Assembly: GCF_011386835.1 (NCBI RefSeq)
Contig: NC_088792.1
Span: 41,468,882 to 41,532,881, forward strand
Direction of reading: 5' to 3'
DNA from: Chrysemys picta bellii
Taxonomy: Eukaryota > Chordata > Testudines > Emydidae
Length of the DNA stretch: 64,000 bases
A model generated the notes under the pieces. The model was not told where the DNA came from. It was given only the letters and a program-made list of their open reading frames with translations, and did no database searches. The translations under genes and the position numbers were made by a program. Of the stretch, positions 39,401 to 53,400 are shown one piece after another; positions within the stretch are counted from its first letter, which is position 1, and each line of letters starts with the position of its first letter.

Positions 39401-41414
39401 TCAAAGGAGAAGGTGAACTGGTAACGGAAGATGATAGGAAGGCAGAGCTGCCCAGTGCCTCCATTTCTTCAGTCTTCTCACAAAAAAGAACATGTACCCA
39501 GATGACTAGCGAAGTTACAATAGACAATAAAGGGGAAGGGATGCAGATCGGGATAAATAAAGAACACGTCAGAAATCTTCTGATCAATTTCGATGACTTC
39601 AAATCAGCAGGGCTGGATGCTATTTACCTGAGATACTGAAAGAATTAGCTGAAGGAATCTTGGAGCCACTGGCAATAATATTTACACTCTCATGGATGAT
39701 AGGTGGGGTCCCAGAAGACTGGAGAAGGGCTAACGTAGTGCCCATCTTTAACAAGGGGGAAAAGGAGGAGCTGAGAACCTATAGACCAGTCAGGCTGACT
39801 TCAATACCTGGGAACCACTAGAGCACTGTATAAAATATTCAATTTGTGAATACCTGGAGGATAAAGGGGTGATCACTAGCAGCCTGCATGGATTTACTAA
39901 GAATAAATCATGCCAAACCAGCTTGATTTCCTTCTTTGACAGGGTAACTGATTTGGTAGATAGGGGAATGTGGTGGACATAACATATCTGGACTTCATCA
40001 AGCCCTTTGACACAGTTGCACATAACATTCTAATAAGAAAGCAGGAGAAATATGGGCTCAACGGAACTGTCATTAAGTGGGTACATAATCGGTTAAACAA
40101 CCACAAACAAAGAGTAACTATTAATGGAATGAATCGGATTGGAGGGAGGTCTCAAGTTGGGTTCCACAGAGATCTGTTCTGGGTCTGGTGTTGTTTAACA
40201 TCTTTATTGACTACCTGGAATAGGAATAGAGAGCACACTGATCAGATTTTCAGATGAAACAAAGCTGGGAGGGTTACCAATACTTTGGAGGATAGAGCTA
40301 AAATTCAGAGGGATCTTGATAAATTGGAGAACTGGACTATAGACAATAAAATGAAATTCAACAAAGAAATGTAAGGTGCTACACGTAGGGAAGAAAAACC
40401 AAATGCAAACATACAGAATGGGGGAAAACTGGTTTGGCAGCAGTACAGCTCAGAAGGATCTGGGAGGTGTGGTGGATCACGACCTCCAGTGCAATGTTGT
40501 AAAAAAAGCAAATGCAATTTTAGGCAAGTCATGGGAGGTGATTGTACCACTCTATTCCATGCTGGTTAGGCCCCAGCAATACTGTGTCCCATTTTGGTCA
40601 CCAATATATAAAAAGGATGCAGAGAAACTGCAAAGGAGCCAGAAATGAGTGACAACGATGATCAAAGGGATGGAATGCAAACCCTGTGAGCACAGGCTGA
40701 AATAACTGGGAATGTTTAGGAGATAAAGAGGAGGGGAACATGACAGCGGTCTTCAAATACGTGAAAGTCTTCCATAAAAAAAGATGGAGAAAAGTTGTTC
40801 TCTTTTGCTACAGAGATCAGGACAAGAGGCAATGGGTTCTTCAAATTATAGCACAGCAGATTTAGATTAACTCTCAGGAAAAACTTCCTAACTGTAAGAA
40901 CAGTAGGACAATGGAACAGACTGCCTCGGAAGTTGTGGAAGCTTCATCACAGCTTTTCAAAAAGAGTCTGGAGAGCCATCTGTCTTGGATGGCTTAGACA
41001 CAACAAATCCTGCATCTTGGCAGGGGGGTAGACTAGATGACCATTGCAGTCCCTTCTAATCCTATGATTCTATGATATATTAAGGAAAACAAAAGGAGGG
41101 GAAAGAGAAGAAAAAGAACAACAGGAAACAGTAAATTGTTTGAAAAAGGTTTCATTAATATAGTTCTAGTGCTTAGTCATTTCTAATAATCCAGATTCCC
41201 ACTGGTAGAACACAGCATCATTCTGCACCCATTGAGAAAGTGATGTCACACAATTCAGAAACCCCCACACTGTGCCACCCAATAGCTAATTACACGGTGC
41301 TGAAATATATGTACACCAACATGAATCATGTATGCCCAAAGCTACAATACCAGTTTATGTCTCATTCAGAGAGGTTACTGAGAAAAAATAGAGCTTATAT
41401 ATATATATAAGCTC

Positions 41415-41454
<40 letters not shown>

Positions 41455-44400
41455 GGTGTGTGTGTGTGAAGGAATTCAAATCAAATTTAGTTTAAATGAA
41501 GGACCACATTTTTTTCAGATTGAAAATCAGCAGCAAATATAAACTAGCAATGTCCTAGTCAAAAATACAAAAATACCAAGCTATTTGAAGGGTGATTTTG
41601 TCTGATCTAAATGTAATTTATTTTGTCCTTACCTTCCGGCAGCCAGAATCAATGTGCTTCACCGTTCCAGGAGTGTCTTGCAATGGACTCTTTTTGCAAA
41701 TATATCCAAATTTCTTATCACAAACACTGTCTGCCCAGTATCCACCCTGAAGGCAGTTTGGGAAGAAGATTGTCAGTTAAGAGGAACTAAAATTCTTTAC
41801 ACAACTGCTTATTTTCTTTTTCTTTTTTTTTTTTTGGTAACATTCCTTTAAAAGTAAAAATAAATATGCTTATTATTTTTCCCTGAAGCTAATTCATGAA
41901 TTGATTTATAAAGAAGCTACAGTAGTTGAATTGAGTTGGCCTGAAGCATGGGGTGCAGAGTTACAAGGATTGCTGGGTATGCTAGAGAAGTAAATGCATT
42001 ATCATATCTGAATACTGATCTAAATTTCTCTAAAATTTAAAGCATAAACTTGCTGAGCAACTAGAGATATCATCATATGGTATTATTCTAAAACAAGTTC
42101 TCCAGTTTTAGACATCTAATTGAAAATAAAAAACAAAGAAAATATGATGTTAATGCAGATAGATATAATTGCATTATTTTACCTGTCCTTTCATAACAAC
42201 ACAATCTTCTTGTCTGCTGTTTGTAGTGGTTGGTTCTCCATGGAGCCACTTTGTGTATATCACAGGCATCTTATCACTCCATTCAAAATACATTTGAATC
42301 CTGAGGTCATTCAAACCAATCCACAGCTCATCAGTTGGCTCTAAGAACATATATTCGGCTATGTTTTTATCTACATTGTAATAATCTTCAGGAGCAGGAT
42401 TTTATGACGATGAACTGAAATTGTTACGTTGCATTACAAAGCTATTCCAGATAAATTGACAATGATGTCTACTTAATGTCTATTTCATGTTCCTTCCTTT
42501 ATTCAAGAAGAGATAGGAAATACCACCAGGAAAGCAAATCATTCTACTTAGCAGCAGTATCGGCTGCTCCTTTTGTGACCACTGCAGTTACCCAATGCTG
42601 CAGTAACTGATGCTGTGATTTCCTTCAAAAGGTATGTTGTAAATTAACAGTGATGATAAGTTAGTATCAGTCATCTGGTATCGTTTATGTATATTTATGT
42701 GTGTGCTTACCTGTAAATATCCATATAAATGAAATATAAACCATTAAAAAGCTACAAAATTTCTAATTTTTAAAATTATCCACATGTGCACATTACTGCC
42801 CAGTGGAAATACTCACTGAACCCAAGCTGAGACACTATAAAGCTGTGCTCTTCAATGTTGTGGATACTGGCCAGATCACCATCCTCCTTTCGACAGGAAG
42901 CCAAGGCTTCTTTCCACACTTTGGGCTCCCTGTGAATCATGTAACAGTGACCTGCGTATGGCAACCAGCCCTCTGGGCATTCACTAGCTGCAGAGAGCTC
43001 TAAAATAAATAAATATATTTCAGAACAATTCAAGTTAGAGCCTGGAATAAGTGTGGTTAAATTTGAAATTAATTATGCAATTAATTAAAAATAAAAGCAG
43101 AGTTAAGATACTGGAAGTATTTTTTTCTCATTCTGCATATAAATATCTAAGGCTATTAGATCTATTTGCTATGACACACAGAATTTGGGGTAGAAAATAT
43201 AAACACATTCAACCAAGACAGAAGAAAATGGGATCAGTGCCAACTGGACTTCACAGTTTGAAAACATCAACATTGCAAAATGTGCAAATTTGGACAAAAT
43301 GATGTTTTATAATTCCAGATGTAATATTTTCACATAATGCATTGCATCTAATTATGTTTTGTATATTATTGCAACAGTAGCAATTACCTCTCTGCATGTG
43401 TTTACTTTCTACATCATAGGGTCTCATTAAATAGTTTGTCAGAGACAGGATAGCTGCCTTTCTTTTCTCAGAAAAGTGGTGCTGCAGTAAATCTTTCCCT
43501 TTGCCAATTACAGGTTCTAATACCTAGGGACCAATTCCATTTGACTTTATCAGGAGGTGATATGAGCCCATACTGCAGTCTTTATAGGGCTTCCAGTGAT
43601 CACGCTGCTGCTTGCTAAGGCCCAGATCCAGTGACCTCTCAAGTCAAGGGGAGTCATTCTTGGAAGTTCAGAACACCTTCTAGCAGGTGCTAAACATCCT
43701 GAACTCCTATTGGCTTTACGTGGGGAAGCACAATCCATTTTACTTCTTTGTGAAGTTAAATTATGTCAGGATGTCCATGGCTTGGATGGTCACCTCTGTT
43801 TTTATAAATAAAAAAAAAGATTGTTTAAACTTAGGTGTGGTTTGAGTTCTAGAAAAGTTGCCAAAGATTAGACATCCTACTTTAGATAAATTAAATAATG
43901 GTATTCTTCCTAGTGTCTCTAAAACAGGGAAATGGGTAGAATGGTTTGTTCTGTGCAACCAGCAAAACAGAACATATGCGATTTTTAAAAAGAATTACTC
44001 TTGGATGAAGCAAGTTTGTAATTTCATATAAATAAAAATGCATTTCTGTTGCACATCTCTGCAGACCAAATCCATACAATTTAAATAAAAAGCTTTTACT
44101 GTCATTTTTATTGACAGACCTACCTGAGGGAAGAGAGAAAGAATCCAAAGTGGAGTTTTCCCTTTTACAAATATAGCCAACTTTCTGATCACATTCACGG
44201 TTTTCCCATTTAGCACCTTTTCTAGGATTTAGTACTGCACAGATTTTCTCAGGTTCCAGAGAAGGATTTCCTTCAAAAAATGAATTCAAAGCCAGTGAAA
44301 TTCTTCGTAGGCAGTGCAAAACCTCATGTTTGTTTTGTATCTTTTCCCATATAGATTATGGAGTCAGCATTTCATTGGTATTATTATTTTTATATTATTT

Positions 44401-47400
44401 TTCATTGTAGCTAAAGAAATGTGTTCAAAAATAGCGCTTTACTTGACAATGTCCCCTTAAACACTTATGATAAAATATGAATGACATAACATCTGATGTA
44501 ATATTCAACTGGGGTCAGGTCATACTGATATGACTGCTTAATAGTGAACTTAATGAGATAAATTCTGCCCTCATTTACTCTCATGAAATCTGAGGACACA
44601 ATTTGGCCCAATATTTTTGTGCCCTGCATATTCTCCTATTGATTCTTGTGCATAATTCCAGCTCATGCTAGGAATTATATACATATGTATTGAATGAAGA
44701 ATGTACCCCAGTGTTTGAATAATCAGACACTAACAATAAAGAGAAATTGTATGCATTGGGAAACATTCATATTTCTTTTATAAATTCTATTTATCTTTTA
44801 GAAAGTAAAAGAAGATAAGTGGAAAATCATAGTTGCTAAAATTATTGGACACAAGAGAATTTTATTACTGACCTATATGACCCATTGTCAAGGGAGTGCA
44901 GAACCAACCTGGGTGAAGGCTGTAGGAGGCCAAGGCACAATGCTCCCCTACCTCTTGAATCAACGGGGTGGAGCAGGAAGTTTATGGGACCAGCAGGGAA
45001 TAGACAAACCCTGGAGTCGTGGGGAAGATAGAGGCAGGCCTGACTAGTCTGGAGCTGTCGCCCAATCATGGTGTCAGGAAAGGTAGATAGCCATATACCC
45101 CAACACCAAAGGAACTTTAAGATTTGGTGAGGGTGAAAAGAAAATCAAAGATATTTGCTCAGGAAGCAAATAAAATAAATTGAATAAATTTGGGGTTTGT
45201 GAGGCAGCTGAGATCATAACAGGAATTTTGAATTTGAGCCACCTCATTGTTACTATGATGACAGTAGAGATTACTTCAGGGCTAGAATGTAAATGCACAG
45301 GGACTCACATGGTTAAAGACTCTTTAGGATATAAAACGAGAAGAAAGTCCCAAAAATAAGGAGGAGAAACTCTGAAAAAGACTAAACTTTTCACTGCCAC
45401 TGAGAACTGACACTGAGATGTTCTCAGATGGAGATGGTGAAGTTTAAGGCGCACAAAGAGAATGTTAGATGTCTTAACTGACTCAACATTACCTCTAAAT
45501 ACATGCCTTATGCAACCCAGCTGTTACCCAGACAGAAGCTATGTAGGATTTTATTGCATTTTAGTTGTGATCTACGATTTTCTCTTACTTTTCTAATGAA
45601 CTTGGTTTCCTTAAGATGATGATTTCTGGTTTTTTTTTAGTTTCAGATTACATATTAAAAGCATAACTCCACTGTCAGATCTTTAAAGTGGAGCTCAGCT
45701 CCAACGATGATCTATTCATAAGGCTCTCATTACAAATGCTATATTTATTTGTGGGATAGTACAGAATTGTAACTGAGATCCATTCAACAGTCTAGCTGCA
45801 GATTTTCATCCTTAAACCATTCTAAAAATTACCCCTACCTAGATCCCAGTTTAAATATCTGAAAGGACTGCCACCACTCCATTGCCATCCATAGTTGAAA
45901 TTCAGACTGTTAAGTCCAATCCACAGAGCAGATCTCATCCTGTCAATCAAATCTAAAGAACCAAAAGAAATTAAAATACATCATCATACATTTGTTGTAA
46001 AATACTTTACAGGCACAACATTTTGAAGAAGCTAATAGTTGTCATCTTAGGGGTTTCCAAAAATGTTTGCAATAAGCTTTGGCAATGAAAGGCATTAAGT
46101 GCTGCAAATACTATTTTTATTACTAAATTCACTCTAAGCTTTATTCAAACAGAGCCTATATTTATGTGCACAATATTTATGAGAGCTGCTGACAGGATTA
46201 ATCCAGTCAGGTGCTTTATATGAAAGGAAATTCCCAGAATGCTGTATTGGAATTTCTACATGAAGAACAGCTGAATTTCCAGTACTTCAAAAACATCACT
46301 TTCCGTGTTTAGGTTTTTTTCCTATGAGTTAGCACATATTGCTAATATTCAAAATCTCATTAATTACAATAGATGATTAAACCACTGAAAAGTTAGAGAT
46401 CCAACATAGAAAAATAACTCGTTTTCACTCAGAATTGCTTTCATAATTCACCTCTCAGGTACATTTGCTCGTGTATCTCTGTGATACTTAATAATTCTGC
46501 ATTCTGTTGCTGGCAGCTTTTCCGTGCTTGGTGCCATGTTAGAGCTGATTGGAAGTTTATCTGGTAGTGGGTGCCTGTCAAAGGGTCTGTAGTCCAAAAT
46601 CTGTGAGTTTCATTATCTGCATGAGAGAAGTGGGATGCAATGTTGACATTTATTCTGACTAATGCATATGAAATGTATGATAAAATTTAACTGTGAGCAT
46701 ACTTGTAAAGTCGCACTGTTCCAACCGAGAAAACGGAATCCTTTCTTTAAAAGTGGGAGTCTGTTATTGTGCTCCATGGATGAAATCCTGACCACACTGA
46801 AGTCAATGGGATGAGCCACTGATTTCAATGGGGCCAAGATTTCACCTGATATATTCAGTTTCGTAGCTCAAATGTGACAATCTTCCAAAGAAAGAAATAC
46901 AATGGGGCAAATCCTGCTCCTTCCTCCATGGCACTACACAGCCCCAGTCATAATAGATTTAACATGGTTCCACAACAAGGAGTAGAGAATAGGTGAGAAT
47001 TTGGGGTTCCTGCCCAGAGTATCTACAGTCTCATACATGACAAAGCACAACTCTTGGGTGGCTTCCTGTGCATTCCAATGCTGCCATATTTGGGAGGTGG
47101 GGTTAGGCAGGCCAAGAAAGGATTAGAGTTGACTCAACAGCCATTGCACCCTCAGGAAGGAGTTATTTGTTTCTAGTTTTATGGCCATATTCAGCAATAT
47201 TATGTTCATTGGCTGGTTAAGGCAGATTCACAGGTGCTTTGCATCACAGCAGTGGCACAAAACAGTCAGAGGAAACAGGTGAATCTGGTCTTTGACCTTC
47301 TCTCTCATTCTGAAAAAGCAAGGAAATTAAAAGCAAATGATGACATTGACGCAATATTAAGGCTGAGATTGCATTTGTATTATCTTCTGTAAATTCAGAG

Positions 47401-50400
47401 TTCAGCTTCCTAGTGTGACCTTCTCTCTAACCTCATGTGTGTATCCATTTCAATAGGGTCACGGAGTCATAGAGTTTAAGGTCAGAAGGGACAACTAGAT
47501 CATCTAGTCTGACCTCCTGTAAATCACAGGCCACCAACACCACCCAGCACCCGAACACTAAGCACAACAACTGAAATCAAATCAAAGTATTACAACCCAC
47601 AGGAGACTAGACTACTATGTGCTACAGGCAGAGAATACAACGGACCGAGTTGCACCAGTGCTGGAGGCCTGTACCCATATGCTGCAAAGCAAGGTGAAAA
47701 AAAACAAGGGCACTGCCAATCTGACGTGGGGAAAATTCCTTCCTGACCCTACATATGGCTATCAACTGAGTATGCGGCTTTCCAGGAAGATTGTAATGGC
47801 CTGATTCTACAACCCTTCCTCATGCTGGGTCAGGTTCTGTGGCCCATTCCATTCCCTTTCACCACACAGGAGACTGCTGACATCTCCCAAGGAGATATAC
47901 ATATAGCATAGCAAGCTCCTATGTCTAGGGTACCCAGATAGCAAGTGTGAAAAATCAGGACAGAGGACGGGGAGAAATAGGCACCAATATAAGACAAAGC
48001 CCCTATAAAATCGGGACATCCGGTCACCCTACCTGCAACTGCAACATAGGGGGCCTGCCAAAGATGGAGAAGCAATATGCTGCTGCTATCCATAGCTGAC
48101 AGTAAGGGAAGTAGCCCCTGAGGTAACTGATAGTGGCTGCCTGATTCACTGGTGGTTTTATGCTGACTACAGTAGAATTTAGAGTTGCCTAGAGATACTG
48201 CTCAAAACTCTGCAGTTGATAACAGTCCTCAATTAGCCAGAGTTCTTTTTCTATAATTATAGATGCACACAGGTAACATTTTATATGGCTGCCTTCTACT
48301 GCACTAGATTTCACATTATTGCCCTGTAAGAAATGTTATAGGGTGGAGGTAGAGGATGATGCAAAATAAATCAGTTCAAGTTTTTGTCTTGTGAACATGA
48401 CACTGTCAGTGACATTTCAGCAGTGTTGTTCTGTTTCCTAAATATTGTGCTATTATATACTCTAAATCAACGTTCAGAACTTACATTTTAATGGGCAAAA
48501 TCCATACAATTGATCTGTGTCAAAGTCTGCTGTTGTTCCACACCAGAGCAAGCCATCTGACCTGGCAGCATCTGTACACTCGGCATACCATTTGCCACTC
48601 AGCTTGAAAGGGAATACACAGGGTGCCCCGTTGGCATTTCCTAGCAATGTAAACAAATCTGGGGATACAAAATGATAGAAGTCAGTATAGAAATAGTAAT
48701 AAAAATAAGGAAGCTTGAGGTGCCCAACTCTCTAATCTTCTGTATCACATGTGGGAGGGCCACTGCATGCATGATCACTGATGGCCGACTGTTGCTCTCA
48801 AAGCAGCATAAGACAGCCAAGGAAACACTATGTGACTTACACATTTGTTCAGTGTTAGCTGTGGCAGCTGGAAATTGAACCTTCAGAACTCACGCTCATG
48901 AGCTGGTGGAAGCACCTAGTTATTTTCACTAAATTCATTTTAAGATACATTTCTTTGAATGGAAAAAAAGTGTTCCTCATATAGCTTTATTTTTAATAAT
49001 TGTATATTTTAAGTAAATATCTTTTCAGTTCACTCTTAAAAGGACTTTTCATCTTCTAAAGTTTCTTACAGCATTTGGAGGAACTGTACACAGAATTGAT
49101 TTTCTTTTCTGATATTTATGGGCCATCAAAGTTGAAATGTGAAATAAGCAGAGATAAATTTGTGCCTCTCATCCAGTAACTACAATGTACTTTACTAGCA
49201 CATATACTGCAGCGGACTAGACTAACACAGTTACATTTAATAATATTAAATAATGTAATTCCATTTTTGTTTTACAAATAAGACAACAAATGTTACAGTT
49301 TTTTCCTTCCCTGGTGCTGAATAAATCATATCATGGTAAGATTCATGTGTAAAGTGAAGAGTGTGTTTGCAGGGTTGGGATGTAGAAGCCGGGTCATGCT
49401 CTGCCATAGTCTCATCGGAGAACTGAGCATGGCTGATTATACAATCAGATGAATATACATCAAATTACTCTAACACATACATAAATAAATTAGTTCAGAA
49501 CAATAAAAAGATTAATTTTCAGACTGTACCTTCATAGCCCTGAGAGCACAAATCATCTGTGGTTCCATAGACCTTCCACTTACTCCTCACACCTGATTCC
49601 TTCTGCAGCATAACATTTCCTTTTTCTCTGCTGCCAGAGTTAAAAAACAAATCTTCTCCTTGGATTGCAAGAAGGGTTTCATTTCTGCATTCCCAGTGTT
49701 GGAGTTCACTTGTCTTGTTACAAGGATACAGAGTGATCATCACCTGGTCTTTCTTTGAAGGCACTCCCAAGCATAGCCTCAATGCTACACTCATAAGCTG
49801 GTGATCAGAAACCCACCTGAATTTTTGTGACTCAGTGTCCTGGTTGCAAGTGGCAGTTGTGATGGAGTTAGAACTCTGAGCTTGAACACAGCGCTTGAGG
49901 TCTTTATTATATATTAAAAATATTTCATTATCTGCAAGATAAAATGAGACTAATTAATGTGTTTGGGTTGGAGAGAGGTTGAGAGGAAAACAGTAAGCCG
50001 ATGTGAGGTGTTGTTTTATTGAATCAAGAATGGGCCTTTTACTCATGGCACGTGATTGTGGGTTCAAATCCCACTTTCAGGAGCCTAGTAAGTAGGAAGG
50101 GAAAAAAATCAGGTGTGACTTGTGCATACACAACACAAAGAGACAATCAAGCAAAGAAAAAATGTAACAATTTATATTATACCACATTTTAGCAAAGCAA
50201 TAATTATAATGGAACTTTCTTTTTTCCTTTAACTTTGTCCCGAAAACACATTTCTTCCAAGAAGTTTTTTCTGGTTGCACTAAATGCTCCAATAACAACT
50301 ATGTGGGTGAAAGAAGCTTTTCTGGATGCACTAAATGCCTCAATAATAACTATGTGGGTGAAACCATACAATCACTACTCCTTTGAATGAACTCACACAA

Positions 50401-53400
50401 GAAAATGATAAAAGATAAAAATACCCGATCACCTGTGGGTGAACACTTTTCACAAAATGATCATGCTATATCTTACCTATCAGTCCTCATCCTCAAAGGA
50501 AACCTGCACAACTCTTTAAAAAAAAAAGAGTCTGGGAGCTTAAATTCATAACTCTGCTAGACACTAAAAATCATAGACTGAACAGAGACACTGGATTTAT
50601 GGCTTATTACAAAAATCTGTAACCCACTAACCCTCTGTTTTTGTCTCATGATTGCAGAGACGTTAACGGGTCACTCTGCCTTGAATGGTCCCTTACAATA
50701 TGTGCTAGCCACTTATGCTAAACAATCTGTTCCACCTTGCATTTTGCTGTGACACTGGGAGCACCTTTCCCAGACCTGAGGAAGAGCTCTGTATGGCTTG
50801 AAAGCTTGTCTCTCTCACTAACAGAAGTGGGTCCAATAAAAAATGTTACCTCATCCAGCTTGTCTCGCTAATATCCTGGGACTGACATAGTTACAACTAC
50901 ACTGCATACAAAAATAATAGCTTGTTATCCAATGTCCTTTCATTAGTGCAGTTACAGTAAGAGTCTAATATAACTTATGCAATCAGATGATAGGCAAATT
51001 CCAACTACAGCACTGAAACACAGAATGTGAAAGTATGGTTAAGCAACATTACAATTAACATAAATAGGGAAGGCTAGAACTGGCATTTCCTCTATAGAAG
51101 TAGCTATGTTCCAGCTCCCTAAGCCTTCTAGCTCTGGGGCTTACACAAGTGTTGAAGGACTCATGTGTAGCATTTTATACAAATTATTTAATGAGCTAAT
51201 TTTTATATTTGTAAATAATTTGCATATAACCATAAATTTCATCTTATGGTCAACACACTCTGCTCCAAGCTATGGCAAGAATAGGACACAGGGACAGGAT
51301 ATAGTGTTAGATAGGAGACTGGGGTACCTGGTTTCAGAGTAGCAGCCGTGTTAGTCTGTATCCGCAAAAAGAAGAACAGGAGTACTTGTGGCACCTTAGA
51401 GACTAACAAATTTATTAGAGCATAAGCTTTCGTGGACTAAGTGGGCTGTAGTCCACGAAAGCTTATGCTCTAATAAATTTGTTAGTCTCTAAGGTGCCAC
51501 AAGTACTCCTGTTCTTCTTTTTTGGGGTACCTGGGTGTTCTTTGGGTGTAAACAGAGTGCTGTTGGGTGACAGCTGGGTGTTGGGGTTTTGGGGTGAGTG
51601 TGTGCTACCTGGGAGGGTAGCTAAGGTGTTACTGGAGGGCTATGGTTGCTCGGTGGCCGGTGGGGGGAATTCCCAGGAGGAGCCTGGGAACAGTTCTGAG
51701 CCACCTCACATGTTGCCACCACCTGCTCCTGCTGGCTGTTCCTTCCCTGCCCAGCTCCAACAGGGGGAATTCATTAACAGAAGAAGAACAGGAGGACTTG
51801 TGGCACCTTAGAGACTAACAAATTTATTAGTCTCTAAGATGCCACAAGTCCTCCTGTTCTTCTTTTTGCGGATACAGACTAACACGGCTGCTACTCTGAA
51901 ACCTTTCATTAACAGAAGAGGCAGAGAGGCTGCTTGGCCTGGCAGAGTGGGTGCCACAGGAGCCCCTTTGTGACAAGGCATATTACCCATAGCCCAGCTG
52001 AGGAGGATCCAGCTGAACTCTGAGAATGAGTGACAAGGCTGCCAAGAGCCTGAGCATCAGCTGAGGAAGCCTTTTTCTCGTTTATTTGTTGTCATTGTGT
52101 ATTCCTGTGTGGTCAGTACCAGGGGCCTCTTACTTTATTCTTCTCAGTGGAGGCTAAGAGGTCAAATTGTTTTTAAATGGCTAAAACAAAACAAAAAAAT
52201 TATGATGGGGGGATTGAGGGGGTCAATTGCCTCAATCACCTGTATAGATGTTAACTGTGTCTTGTTACATTAACTTTTCTAAATCAAATGAATATACTGA
52301 ATATACCTTTATGGAATTTTAAAATAAAAATAACCTCTTTTAGATGTATCATAGGCTTTGGCCCCTTTCAGCCCTACCTCTGATGAGTGATTTTAAACAA
52401 GTCTATTGCCCACAATTCCATGGGATGGTGTTCCAAGAAGGAGGAGTGCTAGCCAGAGACAGGCTCCACCTAACGAAGAGAGGGAAGAGCATCTTCGCAA
52501 GCAGGCTGGCTAACCTAGGGAGGGGGGCTTTAAACTAGGTTCACCGGGGAAAGGAGACCAAAGCCCTGAGGGAAGTGGGATACTGGGAGGAAGCACGAGC
52601 AGGAGAGCATAAGGGGGGAGGACTCCTGCCTCATACTGAGAAAGCAGGACAATCAGTGAGTTATCTTAAAGTGCCTATACACAAATACAAGAAGCCTGGA
52701 AAACAAGCAGGGAGAACTGGAAGTCCTGGCACAGTCAAGGAATTATGATGTGATTGGAATAACAGAGACTTGGTGGGATAACTCACATGACTGGAGTACT
52801 GTCATGGATGGATATAAACTGTTCAGGAAGGACAGGTAAGGCAGAAAAGGTAGGGGAGTTGCACTGTATACAGGGCCGTCTCCAGGCACCTGCTTACCAA
52901 GTAGGTGCTTGGGGCGGCCGCTCCGGAGGAGTGGCACGTCCAGGTATTGGGCGGCAATTTGGCAGACAGTCCCTCACTCCTGCTCGGAGTGAAGGACCTC
53001 CCGCTGAATTGGCGCCGCAGATCGCCATTGCTGCTTTTTTTTTGTTTTGTTTTGTTTGGCTGATTGGGGCGGCCAAAACCCTGGAGCCGGCGCTGACTGT
53101 ATGCAAGAGAGCAGTACGACTGCTCAGAGCTCTGGTATGAAACTGCAGAAAAACCTGAGAGTCTCTGGATTAAGTTTAAAGTGTGAGCAACAAGGGTGAT
53201 GTCGTGGTGGGAGTCTGCTATAGACCACCAGACCAGGGGAATGAGGTGGATGAGGCTTTCTTCTGGCAACTAACAGAAGTTACTAGATCACAGGCCCTGG
53301 TTCTCATGGGAGACTTCAGTCACCCTGATATCTGCTGGGAGAGCAATACAGCGGTGCACAGACAATCCAGGAAGTTTTTGGAAAGTGTAGGAGACAATTT

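Noticed and set aside
43891..44123. Extension of the CTLD1 frame past exon 6
   Set aside because: Sequence after the donor GTAGGT has no lectin features and ends in AT-rich intron.
52743..53269. Minus-strand frames across the CR1 endonuclease region
   Set aside because: They are antisense to CR1 and to the nested hAT-like element.
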